From Moniliella sp. 'wahieum' (taxonomy: Eukaryota > Basidiomycota > Moniliellomycetes > Moniliellales > Moniliellaceae), in NCBI GenBank assembly GCA_003971905.1, contig RSEE01000024.1:186001-250000 (forward strand): a stretch of 64,000 bases of DNA. Direction: 5' to 3'. Below are positions 33,934-45,980 of the stretch, piece after piece. Position 1 is the stretch's first letter; each line of letters opens with the position of its first letter. Under the pieces are notes generated by a model. That model saw nothing but the letters and a program-made list of their open reading frames with translations. It had not been told where the DNA came from and did no database searches. A program made the translations under genes and the position numbers.

Positions 33934-35584
33934 ATGCCAGCCGACATCAAGTACCGCAGCACGCGGCGGGGCCCGAGCGCCTGTTTGAGGAGGTTCGTCT
34001 TCCTTTGTCCGTTGCCCGGCCGCCCTGCTAACGTGTGCTTCCAGGCCGTGATCCAAGGCCTTGCCCCAACGGCGGTCTCTACATTCCCGACCGCATCCCC
34101 CAAGTGCCTGCCGACTGGAGGAGACCAAGTGGGCCCCGCTCTCGTTCCCTCAACTCGCCTTTGAGATCCAGCGTGCATTTCTCCCAACCCTTCCGAGGCG
34201 GCATCCCCGACGCTGACTTGAAGAGCGTCATCGAACGTCTTATGGCAGCTTCCGCGATGCCCGTGTCAGTCTCTTGTCCAGCTCACGACAAGGAGTTCTG
34301 TCTCGAGCTTTGGCATGGACCCACATTTGCCTTCAAGGACGTGGCGTTCAGTTGCTGGGCAACCTGTTGCCTACTTCCTCAAGCGTCGCAACGAGGGCAA
34401 GAGCGGTGCCGAGCGCGAGCGCATCACCGTCGTCGGTGCCACCTCGGGCGACACGGGGTCCGCCGCGATTGCCGGGCTTCGTTCCAAGGACGACATTGAC
34501 ATTTTCATCCTGCACCCCAAAGGGCCGTGTCAGCCCGATCCAGGAGGCACAGATGACGACGGTACTGGATGCCAACGTGCACAACTTGGCTGTTGAGGGC
34601 ACGTTTGATGACTGCCCAGGACATTGTCAAGCAGTGCTGGCGACAAGGCGTTCAACGACAAGTACCACCTTGGCGCGGTCAACTCGATCAATTTGCCCGT
34701 ATCTTGTCCCAGATCACCTACTACTTCTCTGCGTACTTCCAAGCCAAGAAGACCGGGTGTGCCGCGCCCAAGGTGCAGTTCGTCGTGCCGACGGGCAACT
34801 TTGGTGACATTCTAGCGGGCTATATGCCAAGCGTATGGGCCTGCCCATTGCAAACTTGGCGTCGCGACCAATGAGAATGACATTCTCCAGCGTTCGGGCC
34901 ACGGGCGCGTACGAGAAGGAAGGCGTAGTCGGCGCGGCGGTCAAGCGACGCTGAGACCGGCGATGGACATTTTGGTCTCGTCCAACTTGAGCGGGCTGCG
35001 TGTGGTACCTGGTGTGTACGAGTCGGGAGGGACACATCCTCGTCCGAACTGGAGCGGCACGAGGCGGCTGGTCGGCAGATCAACACGTGGATGAATGAGC
35101 TCAAGAGCCAAGGCCGCTTTGCCGTCTCGCCGAAGCAGTTTGCGCTGGCCAAGCGCGACTTTAGTGCCGAACGCGTATCGGATGCCGAGACGAAACAGAC
35201 CATCCTCCAGTACTTTACCTCGCCGCCCAGCCAGGCGCACCACGCTTCCTACCTCATTGACCCGCACACGGCCGTCGGCATGGCTGCGGCCAACCGTCTG
35301 CAGAAGACCAACACGGCAGGCGAGGTGCAGATCATCCTGTCCACCGCGCATCCGGCCAAGTTCTCTGAGGCCGTCGTCTCCTCCTGCAGTCGGCCGGGGC
35401 GTCGTTTGATTTCGAACGGGACGTGCTGCCAGAGGAGATGCGTGGCTTGCTGGAGAAGCCGCGGCGCGTGATTGAGATTACGGCGGCGGCCACCTCGGCA
35501 GAGGAGGCGGCGCTGCCTGCGCTGGCGCGCCTGACCAACCACACCAAGGCGACGGTGGAGAAGACGGTGGGGCAGTCGGCGTAA
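33934..35584 (+). CDS. THR4: Threonine synthase
   Basis: PLP enzyme converting O-phosphohomoserine to threonine. Exon 1 starts MPADIKYRSTR and ends ERLFEE. An intron (33993-34044, donor GTTCGT, CTAAC branch) precedes AVIQGLAPNGGLYIPDRIPQ. Motifs in successive frames are EFCLELWHGPTFAFKDVA with the PLP lysine, RITVVGATSGDTGSAAIAGL, DIFILHPKGRVSPIQEAQMT, HNLAVEGTFDDCQDIVK, YHLGAVNSINLARILSQITY, KVQFVVPTGNFGDILAGY and a C-terminus ending KATVEKTVGQSA. I count roughly ten frame changes, among them near 34115, 34165, 34350, 34525, 34610, 34665, 34830, 34930 and 35390. The gene is essential for prototrophy, so this density points to sequence error. Expected length about 520 residues. Confidence 0.9.
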
Positions 35585-36110
35585 GCTGCGCGGGGAGGGT
35601 GCGGGTGACTGTATGCATTGGATCGCACGATCAGATCAAGCGGTGGGCAGGCAGGAGGGAAATGGGTATACAGCCGACAGAGCGAGGGAGGCATGCGGAC
35701 TGTGGATGGGGGCCATGGGAGGACCAGGGGAGCAGGTGCGGCCGTGGGCTTACGTATGACGGTGGCACGCAGCGGTGGAGTTGAAACGTCGACCGAGGGG
35801 GCAGCACCGGCCGCCTTGCAGCACCCTGCATGCAGCAGGGCATGCTGACGTAAGCGCCAGCTGCAACGCCAGTGTGGGCTGCGGGGGGCGACAGGCAGGC
35901 GGGCCGTCTGGCGGCGGCCCCCCCGCCGCAGAGGCGAGCGAGGCACCCATGTGTGGGCGTGATGGAGGAGGATGACGCTGGGCTGGCTGTCGAGGGCAAG
36001 GCAGCCACGTCCCAGCCGCCTTCGTTCCACCCCGCTTGGACGACCCGCGTTGGCTCTGGGCTCGCGTTGCGCCGCTAGCCTGCCCAGCATTCAGCCCGCC
36101 CCCGCCTGCC
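35585..36110. other. Spacer, no gene seen
   Basis: GC-rich; nothing recognised. Confidence 0.5.
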
Positions 36111-37757
36111 ATGGCCACCCCGTCCACCCAGCAGCCTGCCCGCCCCGCCCGCCGGCTCTGTGCGCAGTGTGCGCGAGATCATCAACGGCCGCCAGCACTC
36201 CGTCATCTGCATCAGCGACGACGACGGGCCCTCCCCTGCCCCCTCCGAGGCTGGCCGCCCGCCCGCCCGCCCCCGCTCCGACCGCCACCCGCGCGAGCAT
36301 CCACGCCCGCACCGCCCGAGCACCTCCGCCCCAGCCCCGCCCTGGCCAACGCCGAACCCGCGCCGTCGAGCAAGCGCAAACGCGTCTCCGACCCCGACCG
36401 CCACCACAAGGCCCCGCGCACCACCCCCCCGACGCCGGCTCCACCAGCCACCGCGCCGACTTGGCCTCTGCCGCCGCCTCCCACCCCATCCCCCCCGTGC
36501 CTACCACCACCACATGGAACGCTTCCGCCGCCGGGGGGGCAGAGCGGCGCGCTCGCGTGCCGCCCTCATCTGTATGTCACTCCCCAACTCCCCCACCTCC
36601 AACCCCCTAGTCACTAGTCATCACCGTCTGGCACAGCATACTGACGTTTCCATTCCCAGGCCGCATCGGACGCGACCAAGACCGATAAGCCGATCGATGA
36701 TCCCGAAGGCCACTTTATTGTTCGGCCTGGTGACAACCTTACTCCGCGCTTCAAGATCCTATCGCAACTGGGCCAAGGCACATTCGGTAAGGTGGTTGAA
36801 TGCTTTGACCGTACCCAGCGCTCGCGGGTGGCCATCAAGGTGATTCGCGCCGTACAAAAGTACCGTGATGCGGCCAGATTGAAATCCGGGTGCTCAAGAC
36901 GCTGCGAGAGAACGATCCGCAGAACGAAAACCGGTGCATTCACCTTGTGCTGACGTTCAACTACAAGAACCACGTTTGCATCGTATCCGAGCTGCTGTCC
37001 AAGTCTGTATTTGACTTTTTGAAGGAGAATGAGTTCCATCCGTTCCCCTCAACCCACATTTGGAGCTTTGCCAAGCAGCTGCTCAAGAGCGTTGCCTTTC
37101 TTCATTCTCTCCAGCTCATCCACACCGACCTCAAGCCAGAGAACATCTTGTTGGAAGATAGCCAATATGTGACCAAACCCTGCTCCTCTCGCAACCCCAA
37201 CTCCAAACGGTGGAAGATCTTGACCAACACCGCGCTCCGCCTCATTGACTTTGGCTCGGCCACCTTTAACGACGAGTACCACTCGACGGTCGTGTCCACC
37301 CGACACTACCGTGCCCCCGAGATTATGCTGGGACTGGGCTGGTCGTTCCCCTGCGACGCGTGGAGCATCGGATGCATTCTCATCGAGTTCCACACGGGCG
37401 ACGCGCTCTTCCAAACCCCACAACGATCTCGAGCACCTGGCCATGATGGAAGCGTGTCTCGGCCCTATGCCGGAAGCGTTCCGGCAACACGCCGAGCAGC
37501 ACAAGCCTGAATTTTTCCGCAATGGCCGGCTGCACTACCCCAACAGCCAAACCTCGCGCAACTCGCAACGCTATGTGAGGGGGATGAAGAAGATCGCCGA
37601 CGTGCTCACCTACCCTTCCGCCTACTCGAAACACAACCTCCGCTTCCTCCACCTTCTTCGCAAGTTACTGGAGTACGATCCGGCCCAGCGCATCTCGGTC
37701 CATGAGGCGCTCAAGCACCCTTACTTTGATCTTAGTGCCAGCGAGTTCCCGCCATGA
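36111..37757 (+). CDS. LAMMER dual-specificity kinase (CLK family)
   Basis: Kinase of the Clk/Kns1/Lkh1 group that phosphorylates SR-type splicing factors and growth regulators. The N-terminal region is disordered and basic, in several frames (SVREIINGRQHSVICISDDD; SSKRKRVSDPDRHHKAPR). An intron (36572-36659, GTATGT donor, CTGAC branch) precedes AASDATKTDKPIDDPEGHF. Kinase motifs: LGQGTFGKVVECFD, AIKVIRAVQKYRDAA, IHTDLKPENILLED, LRLIDFGSATFNDEYHS, VSTRHYRAPEIMLGLGW and NDLEHLAMMEACLGPMPEAF. The last is the family's EHLAMME signature with Ala-Cys in place of the usual Arg. The frame changes near 36150, 36878 and 37415. About 510 residues. Confidence 0.93.
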
Positions 37758-38178
37758 GGTAAGGGACGAGACTGTGCTGGTTCCCCGTGCTCGCGAAGGG
37801 TTGGGGTGTGTATGTTCGTCGACTGGTCCATCCGTTTCTGTGGTTCTTGTATTCTGCATAGCAAATGCCAATGCCCCATGTTGTTTGTTCCTTGGATAAG
37901 TACAAAGTGGCAACCGGCCAAGCGAAGTCTACCTGTTGGGCAGGTCTGCTGGGGGAGCCAGGTCGAGGAAAGAGAAGGGATAGGATGGGGTGTTTTTTAT
38001 TTCTTTTTTCTTTTTTTTCTCTTTATACTTGGACAGTGCTGCCCGCAATCCTGAACGATTGAAACGGACGTGGTGTTCCGCCACGCGTCGCGCTGGGCGC
38101 GTAGATGCCAAGAAGGCGGATCAAATGGTTGCTTGGCTGGCCACCCACCCCGCTTCCACCATCGCCATACCCACCACC
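37758..38178. other. Spacer, no gene seen
   Basis: A T-rich tract at 37990-38030 (TTTTTTATTTCTTTTTTC-like) precedes the RFC gene. Nothing else recognised. Confidence 0.5.
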
Positions 38179-39624
38179 ATGGCCAGCAAGGGCAAGGGCA
38201 AGGCTACCGACGACAAGCCCTCGGAGAATGATCTGCTTCCCTGGTACGCACATCTCCGCCACCCCATCTGTTCTCCTCGCTGCCCTCGCTGACCTCCTGC
38301 AGGGTCGAGAAGTACCGCCCCACCTCGATGGACGACCTAGTCGCTCATGAGGACATTACTTCCACTTGTGCGTATCTTTTCTCCGTTGGCGCGGGTTTGT
38401 GCTCACCCCCATATTTCTCGCCCCTCTCTCAGTGGTCCGTTTTGCCGACCAACACCGGCTTCCTCACCTCCTCTTCTACGGCCCGCCCGGCACAGGCAAA
38501 ACATCTACCATCCTTGCCCTGGCGCGGAAACTGTATGGCGCCTCGCTCTCGGCCCACGTCCTCGAGCTCAACGCCTCGGACGAACGTGGCATTGATGTGG
38601 TGCGGGAACGCATCAAGTCATTTGCCTCAATGTCGCTCTACACCGCCGCCTCTTCCCCCGCCGCGGCGACTTTCAAGTTGGTCATCCTCGACGAGGCAGA
38701 CGCCATGACCCAAGCTGCCCAGGGAGCCTTGCGCCGCGGTACGCCCCCCCCCCCCCCTCTCTTCCTCTCCCGCCCCCCCCCCGTCATACGTCCTCTTCTC
38801 TGCTCTTGAGAAAGATGTGGTGGCAGCGTGCTGACTGTTGCGGTAGTCGTCGAGCAGTACACGAAGAATGTCCGTTTCTGCATCATTTGCAACTACGTCA
38901 ACAAGATCATTCCGGCGATTCAATCGCGCTGCACGCGCTTCCGCTTTTCGCCTCTCTCTACCGAACAGATCGAATCCCGATTAGACCATGTCGCTGAGCA
39001 GGAACAGTACGTCCACTACCGCCTCCCCTCCCCCCCTGCCTTGCCACACACACACCCACACACACATACCTAACCGTACCGCCTTCCCGTCGAGCGCAGC
39101 GTGAGCATCACGGCCGATGGCAAGGAAGCGCTGCGTGAGCTGTCGCAGGGCGACATGCGACGTGCGCTCAATATTCTCCAGGCTTGCCATGCCGCCTACG
39201 ACAAGGTCGATGCGGATGCAGTGTACAACTGTACCGGCGCCCCGCAGCCGGCTGACGTGCAGGCCATCTTGCAGGAGATGCTCGAATCCGAATTCACCAC
39301 CGCTTACACAGGTACGTCCCCGCACTCGCTTTTGGGCAGGGCAGTCTAGACCTACTTCGCATGTACTGATTGGACTGTTGGAACCCTACAGCCATTACGC
39401 AGCTCAAGGCGAGCAAGGGCCTGGCTTTGGCAGATGTACTGGGCAGCCTGTATGCGCTGCTGCAGACCTACGGCCTTTCCGCCGCGGCGCGCGTCATGCT
39501 CCTCGACCACCTGGCTACCGCCGAGTACCGCCTCTCGACAGGCGCGAGCGAAAAGGTCCAGCTCTCCGCGCTGCTGGGCGCGGTCAAGATGGCGATGGAG
39601 GTCAACCGCAAAGAGAGCCAGTGA
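38179..39624 (+). CDS. RFC3: Replication factor C subunit (yeast Rfc3 / human RFC5)
   Basis: AAA+ subunit of the clamp loader that places PCNA on DNA. Six exons without frame changes. [17 protein letters not shown] starts the protein; introns lie at 38244-38302, 38368-38432, 38739-38846, 39007-39099 and 39312-39391. Motifs in order: [18 protein letters not shown] (RFC box), [20 protein letters not shown] (Walker A), [32 protein letters not shown] (Walker B and RFC box V), [20 protein letters not shown] (SRC arginine finger), FRFSPLS, and [17 protein letters not shown] (sensor 2). Donors are GTACGC, GTGCGT, GTACGC, GTACGT and GTACGT. About 345 residues, the usual length. Its intact frame across six exons is a useful contrast to its neighbours. 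Confidence 0.97.
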
Positions 39625-39966
39625 TCTGTTGGTCTGGCTCAGCGGGGTGACCAACAGGCCACCGGGCCAATGGTCCCACAGAGGATGGAGGAGGCTGCTG
39701 GGAGGGCAGCGGCAGACGGATGGGATGCACCTCGGCACAGGAGGACGAAATGCAGACACTCGGCACAGATATACTCACGAGTCACTGGGCAGTCCGTGCG
39801 TGCTGCTTGAAGCTTGAGGTGGTTGTTTCGAGAGCCCCACACGGATGATTACGTACTCGGCCTGCGGTGCTTTCACACCCCCCCTGCTCGGTCACCGGCC
39901 ATCCATCCTCCTTAGCACATAGCATTGGCCATCGCACTCCCTGTTCCCCCCGCCCTCGCCACCACC
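39625..39966. other. Spacer with GCTTGAA heptamer pair
   Basis: GCTTGAA, GCTTGAG at 39805-39818. No gene recognised. Confidence 0.5.
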
Positions 39967-42466
39967 ATGCCCGCGCTCGCCGACACGCTCCTGGCGCCCG
40001 ACGAGCGGCTGGGCACATTCGTCTCGCTGCTCCATGCGCCCACTGCCTCCAGCGCCCACCTCGCCCTGCTCGACGACAACACCCTCTATGGCTCCATCGC
40101 CTTTTATCTCTCCTCCCTCAGTGCGCCCGAGCAGGCCGCCCACCTCGCCGCCGCCGTCGCCTCCTCGGGCGCATTCTGGGCCAGTCCTCCCCCGCGCTTC
40201 GTCCAGGGCCAGGCCAGTGTGCTCGCCCGGCGTGCACACAACCTCGCTCGCGCCGTAGCCCAGGCCACCTCCCGCCGCCTCGACCTCCTCCTGCGTGCGC
40301 GCTCGGGCGCCAGCGGCGCAGGCACCCAACGTGCCCTCGCTCAATGGGTCACTGCCCTGGCTCAAGCCGCCGAGTCCGACTCGCTTCTGAGCCTTGCCAC
40401 AGGCGCAGTCGACGACGAAGAGGCTACCGGCCCTACCCTGTTAGCTGCCTGGACCAGCGCAGGCGCCGACCCCCAGTTGGCTGGCCTGTATGGCACCCCG
40501 CTCCCGCGCTTAGCTATCCTCACTGGTCTCCTCCTCGGTCTCCATGCAATCAAGGAACAGCGCTCTAGCGGTACCCGCTCCTCCAAGGGTGTCAAGACGG
40601 GTAAAATTCGCCGGCACGTGGAGAAGTTGTGGCTCTCCACCCTCGGCCAGAGCGTGGAGGTGATCCAGCGTATCTTATCGCCCGCCTCGGACCCCGTGGA
40701 CACGACCGACTCGGACGATGCGTGGGAAAAGGAGTTTTCCCGGAGACTGGTGCTGCTGGAGCCATCGCCTTATCCGGGGAATGGACGTTCAACGCCCGTC
40801 GGACGGTGTGGGAGGCGACCATCCTCCTCGCTGGCCAGGCTGGACATTACGTTCCGGAAGACCTGGTCCGTTCCCATCTTCCTTCCAGTGTGTTTGTCCA
40901 AGTTGCTTCCGACGCGCTCCTGGGGCTGTACGAACAACACGATTTCCTTGCCTCGCTCCAATCGGGTAAGGTGGATGCACTCCATGCTGACCCAATCTAT
41001 CCTTGGCTTGGACCCCTTTCCCGTCTCACGTCGTTTGCGTTGGGTCAGAGCGCCCTTGAGACCACGCCTCTTGAGGCTTCGGACCTGCTCTTGGGGCACG
41101 GTATTGTCCCGCCCTTGCTGACGAGAATCGAATCCTTGACGAGTTCCTTGACGAAACGATGGGACGCATCGCCACTCTCTTCCCCCACCACAAAGGAACA
41201 CACGGCAGCCAAAGAGGTGATTTGGACCGAACTTCGCCGCATTGTTTTCTCGGCAACAATGTTGTTTGATGCGCTGGTAGAGTCGGTTGTCGACATGGTA
41301 CCCTCCCCCACCGAGAGCGTGCCCATCCCACCTTCTGAGGAACCTTACCACCCCGCCTCGGCATCCAACATCCCTTCCCCTACCTGGCGCTGATCCAATC
41401 GTGCCTACTCACGTACGGCAATATGTACTTTGTCGCGCACGTGTATGGCAGCGACACGCTCACGGCCTACAAACGTGTCTTCACCTCGTGTCTTGATCTG
41501 CTCCAACGCGACGCCCAAGCTTCCGTCCACTTTTTGCGCCAGATCGACCCGGACGAGCTACTGAGCCACCAAATTTTCTACCTCGACGTGGCTGAGCAGC
41601 TGGTATCTTGCGCCCGAGGACCTGGTGGAACAACAGATCTTGCCCTTTGCCCACCGCTTCCTCCTCTCCAAAAATGCCCCCGACGCTTTCGAATCGGCTC
41701 ATTCCCTCGTCCTCGCCATCTTTGCCAACCGCAAACAAGTCTGTACCGACTTCACTCCCTACTATGTCTCTCTGCTGTTGAAGGTATGCCACATCCCCCT
41801 CCTCCCCCTCCTCCCCCTCCCCCTCCCTCCCTCCATCTCCAGACACATCCTCTGCCCGTATATCAGAAACCGAAGTAACCCTGACACCCTCCTCGCTCTC
41901 GCTCTCCCCACAAGCTGTACCCCACCACCCTGAGCACAGAACAATTCCAGCTCGCCTTTTCCGTCTTGGTCGATACCGTTTCGGGGCAAGACGATGGGCT
42001 GGCGTGGTGGGCGCTATCGCAGCTCGAAGCGCACACCAATACCGCACGCACCTTGCTCGGCCAAAGTCAAACTTACTCCAGCGCCACTTTGTCCGTCTTG
42101 CAAACTACCTACGCAGCCCAGTTGGCCAGCGTTAACTTGGTCCTCGTTCGTCGTGTCCTCGCTGTGGTCGAACCCTGGATCGCGGAATTAAGTCCCGTTC
42201 CGGCCGGCGGATCGGGATCCAGCTCGCTCTCCAACCCGGTCTCGAGCTCTGGTTCCGTCTCGAACTCGGGCTCCGTCTCGGGCTCCGCTTCTAGTCCCCC
42301 ACTTCCCCACGCTGAGACCGCAGGCGAGAGAGAAATGCGCCACTCTGCCCTGTGCAAAGCCGTGTGGGACGCGCTGGGACGAGTGGATGTGTCGGCGCAG
42401 GAAGAAGGGTTCCGATGGTGGACCGAGCACCGCGCCGCGTTTGGTTTGCCCCTCACCAAGCTCTAG
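39967..42466 (+). CDS. PEX8: Probable peroxin Pex8
   Basis: Likely the intraperoxisomal organiser of the matrix-protein import machinery, a fungus-specific peroxin. The N-terminal half is helical (DERLGTFVSLLHAPTASSAH, LYGSIAFYLSSLSAPEQAAH). The later part shows LLTYGNMYFVAHVYGSD, VEQQILPFAHRFLLSKNAPD and FESAHSLVLAIFANRKQVC. An intron (41784-41914, GTATGC donor) precedes LYPTTLSTEQFQLAFSVLVD. That pattern of a YP..LS..QF..A segment after a full-turn helical array resembles Pex8 from memory. The protein ends LPLTKL; a -TKL tail is a PTS1-like signal and Pex8 proteins often end in SKL or AKL. Ser/Gly repeats lie at 42215-42300. Frame changes occur near 40790, 41375 and 41610. About 810 residues. 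Confidence 0.55.
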
Positions 42467-43050
42467 CTCTGCCTCTAGAACACCGAAACCCCCAAAAAAC
42501 CAAAATGGAAGACGAATTACGAAAACCAAGGACGGCAACGGTCTTGTCAATCCATTCGTCATGTCGCTTGACTTGGATGGGTGCTGCGATAGGTAGCCCC
42601 AAGTCGGGTATATAGGTGGTATTTCAGGTACACAGGTCACTGGCCTCAAGCTGACGGTGCGCTGGGTCGAGATTCATGGGACCCAGTGTGGACAGGAAAA
42701 CAGGTGGAGGGACTACGCACGAGCTGGTATACTTGCTCATTGTGAGCGACACGCATCCAGTCGTCCGGGGATAGGTGCAGGCCCTTGTCCGGCACCCACC
42801 TCCTCGCCGCCCCGCCGCCGGGCCCGTTCAAGCGCACGAGTGTCCGCGGCAAGGATGAGTGCGCGCTCCTGTAGCAGTAGAGAGCGAGCGTCGGCCCCCT
42901 TGCCTATTCAAAAGTACTATAATTATCACCCGCGCGGCAGAGGCAGCGCTTGCACCGAAAACCCACGCCCACCCAACGTGGCCCTCCGCCTCCGCTCCTC
43001 CTCATCACCTCACCCGCCGGCCTGCCACCACCACCGCCACCACCGCCGCC
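42467..43050. other. Spacer, no gene seen
   Basis: An AT-rich patch (TTCAAAAGTACTATAATTAT, about 42906-42925) lies roughly 130 bases upstream of the next start. No gene recognised. Confidence 0.5.
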
Positions 43051-45909
43051 ATGGCCCAGGCCGACTTGGACCTCGTGCATGCCGACCTCGCTGCCCACCC
43101 CCTCTTCCTTTCCGCCACCCCCCTCACTGCCGCCAAGCTGGAGCGGGAGGTGCTGCCGTCGCTGCAGCGTCAGGCTGTTGCGCTCGATGCACGCCTAGCG
43201 CGCGCCAACAGCGACCTTCAGCAAAGCGTTCACCGCGAGTTGGACCACGTTGCTCGCATCCTCCGCGACACGTCGGATGCTCCGGACGCCATGCCTTCGC
43301 GCATCGCCCATGTCGATCAGGACCTTGCCAGCCTCACACCTCTCCTTGAGCCGGGGGACAAGTCGATACGCTGCAGGCCCAGTTGGATGCGCTGGAGGAC
43401 CTGTATGCGGCCCGTGGGTACTACCGTTTGCTAGCGGAGGCAGATGAATTGGCCCAGGCCGCTGTGCGTGCCAATGCACAGACCGATCCCACACAAGACC
43501 CCGAGCAGGACCCTCAACAGCGCGCCCTCGAGATCCTGCTGGACCTGGCGGCACTCGTGCAACGCGTCACTGCATCTTGGTCTGCCACCACCGGAGCCGA
43601 GCCTAAGCTTCTGGGGTACCTGCGTGCACAGCTTTCTACCACCTACGACAGCCTGCATCGTACGCGGGCCGAAGCGCTGGCCAGTGCACTGACTCGCGCT
43701 GGGTGGCCCGTATCGACGGTAAATGAGGAACAACTGACGAGGAAAAAGTACGATGAGGATGCGGTCCGGGAAGAGGAACTGCGCATCCTCCTTGCTCCAT
43801 CCGTACGGAACGCTTTCTTTGACCTCTGTGCGCTACAACGCGTGGGAGATGGGTCGATCTGGCCCGACCCCAACGCTCCCTCCACTTACTTCTTACCCCC
43901 GAGGCCAGCTTGACTACCAGTGTGCCCGCCGGGACTGTCAACTACACACCGCTCTTCCGAGCGCCGTGCCTCCTGCTGCCTACGCTCCAACGCTTGCCTA
44001 CCACTTCGATGCGGACCACCCGTCGAACCGGCTAGACAAGCCCGAGTGGTGGATGCGCCACTTGTTCGATGTGTTGGTGCACCAGTGGGCGCTGTGGCGG
44101 CCCGGTCAGGGCGTGGGCGAGTTGTATGCGATCAGTGGGTATGGTGGCGATACACTTCAGGAACTGTTGCACGGCATCCTCACCACAGCGCGGACCAAGC
44201 TCGAGTCCAGCGTGCCGCTTATGCTCCCGCATGCGCACCTGCTCGCCCACACGCTCTTCTCAGCGTTGGAGTTTGATTCCCAAGTAGCGGAGATTGCTAC
44301 GGATGAGCACGTTCGTCCCGCTCTCAGCCTCGCGTCCGTCCTACTCGATCGGGAAGAATGGTTCGAAGCGTGGTTGATGGGCGAGAAGGAGCATGGGCTC
44401 CGAACGTTGCGAGGTATCCTCGACGCTCCCAATGCCTGGAACATCGTCTTGGCCGACGGGACGGACGACGAGGGCGCCGAAAGCGCTCCGGTTGTCGGCA
44501 CGGTGCTCACTCCCGGTGGTGCCAAAGCACCTCTTCCAAGGACGACGGTGAGTTCGCGGGAGCTGGTCGAGCTGCTGGAGCATGTTACTTCCTCTACGTC
44601 CGCTTCCAGCTGGCCGTCCACTTTGCACCACCGTCACGCCTTTTTCCAGCAAGTACAGGCGCCTCTAGTGGAGAACTATGCGGCCACGCTCCCGCTGCCC
44701 TCGATAGTTTCGAAGCTTCCTCCAATGTGTTGCACGGCACATGCCAGGCTCGATGATGGGCGAGACCAAGGTGGAAGGTCCACCGATTCGCGGTGCCCAG
44801 GGCACCGAACGACTGGCGTCAGTATATGTCAGCGCTTACTACCTCCGTGCCTCGTTGACCCTCTGGGCTTCCCAGGGTTTCTTCCTCGAGCTCTCGCATG
44901 ACCTGGGCGGCGCCGACGCGGGCATTTGGGCCCCCTTGATCGACCAGCTGACCACGCTGGAAGAACGAGCGGCGCACTCCATTCGTCGGCTTGTCGTTGC
45001 CGAAGTGGCCGACGCTCTGGTCGAATATAGTCGCAGGTACGTTGGCGAATTGCGTTGGGAATGGGACCACTGACATGGACATTGACATGGACATTGCCAT
45101 GGACATTGCCGGTGATTGCCGGTGACATTGCCGGTGACATTGACACTGACACCTCTCTCTCGCTCTCTCTCTCTCAAGGTCGGTGGGTGGAAGCGCAGGA
45201 CGAACTGCACCCGTCCGAGCCTGAGCCGATTCGATTCCCACCGCCTCCTTCTTCCGGCCTTATCGTGCTTTTCTGCCCACTTAACCCAGCTAGCCCAAAG
45301 TCTTTCCTCGCCCTCGATCCTGCTCCCGCTGTACCGCACGCTCGCTCGCGCCATTAGCGACACGCTCCTGGACAAGGTCGTCCTCGCCGGCGGCTCCCGT
45401 CGGTTCGACTACACGGGTGCCCGCCGGTTCTACCTCGACGCGCAGCAGGGATGGAAATCGGTGGTGCAAGACTTAGCCGTCAGAGCACAAGAACAGGGCC
45501 AGATGCACTATTTGGACGTCGTCCGGGCGTCGCGTTCCGCTCCCTGGACCAGGCTGCCCAACTACTCGCCCTGCCCCTGAACCAGAAGGCGTCAGTCTGG
45601 TGGCCCGACCACGCACTTGGCCCCCGCCTGCCGCGTGGACCATCGCCGATGGCATCTATGCTGCGTTCGACCTCGATGACGGCATGCCCGCAGTGCAAGA
45701 ACAGGTAGGCAACAACGTGCCCCCGCTGGTGCGCGAACTGCTGCGCCGACGGGTCGAGTGTTGGCGCTGAATGCATGCATGCCATTCAGGAGCTGTGCGC
45801 GGGGAGGCAGCTGCGGAGCGTAGAAGCACTATGGATAGGTTTAGAGACGACGCTGTGGGACCAGGGCTTGGACGAGGCGATGGATGGGATTGGAGGGGAG
45901 GGGGAGTAG
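43051..45909 (+). CDS. TIP20: RINT1/TIP20 family vesicle tether
   Basis: Subunit of the Dsl1/NRZ complex that tethers COPI vesicles at the ER. N-terminal helices (KLEREVLPSLQRQAVALDAR) lead to DALEDLYAARGYYRLLAEAD. The family signature is YHFDADHPSNRLDKPEWWMR followed by HLFDVLVHQWALWRPG. Then come HLLAHTLFSALEFDSQVAEI, REEWFEAWLMGEKEH, WNIVLADGTDDEG and FFLELSHDLGG. An intron (45037-45178) holds degenerate GACATTGCCGGT repeats. The C-terminal part includes DTLLDKVVLAGGSRRFDYTG and ARRFYLDAQQGWKSVVQDL, ending EALWIGLETTLWDQGLDEAM. Frame changes near 43365, 43900, 44730, 45190, 45520 and 45770. About 900 residues. It pairs functionally with zeta-COP at 31 kb but is not linked to it. Confidence 0.85.
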
Positions 45910-45940
45910 AGGGGTAGGTAGGGGGGAGGGGTGTCCCACT

Positions 45941-45980
45941 GTTACGTTACGTTGCGTTGCGTTGTGTTGTGTTACGTTAC
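45941..45980. repeat. Paired pentamers (GTTAC)2(GTTGC)2(GTTGT)2(GTTAC)2
   Basis: Eight consecutive pentamers arranged as four identical pairs, each pair one base different from the next. The last copy overlaps the stop codon of the converging NDUFA2 gene. Confidence 0.95.

Noticed and set aside
45037-45178. GACATGGACATT repeats as a coding repeat
   Set aside because: They lie between a good donor and acceptor inside the RINT1 gene, and the family has no insert there, so they are intronic.
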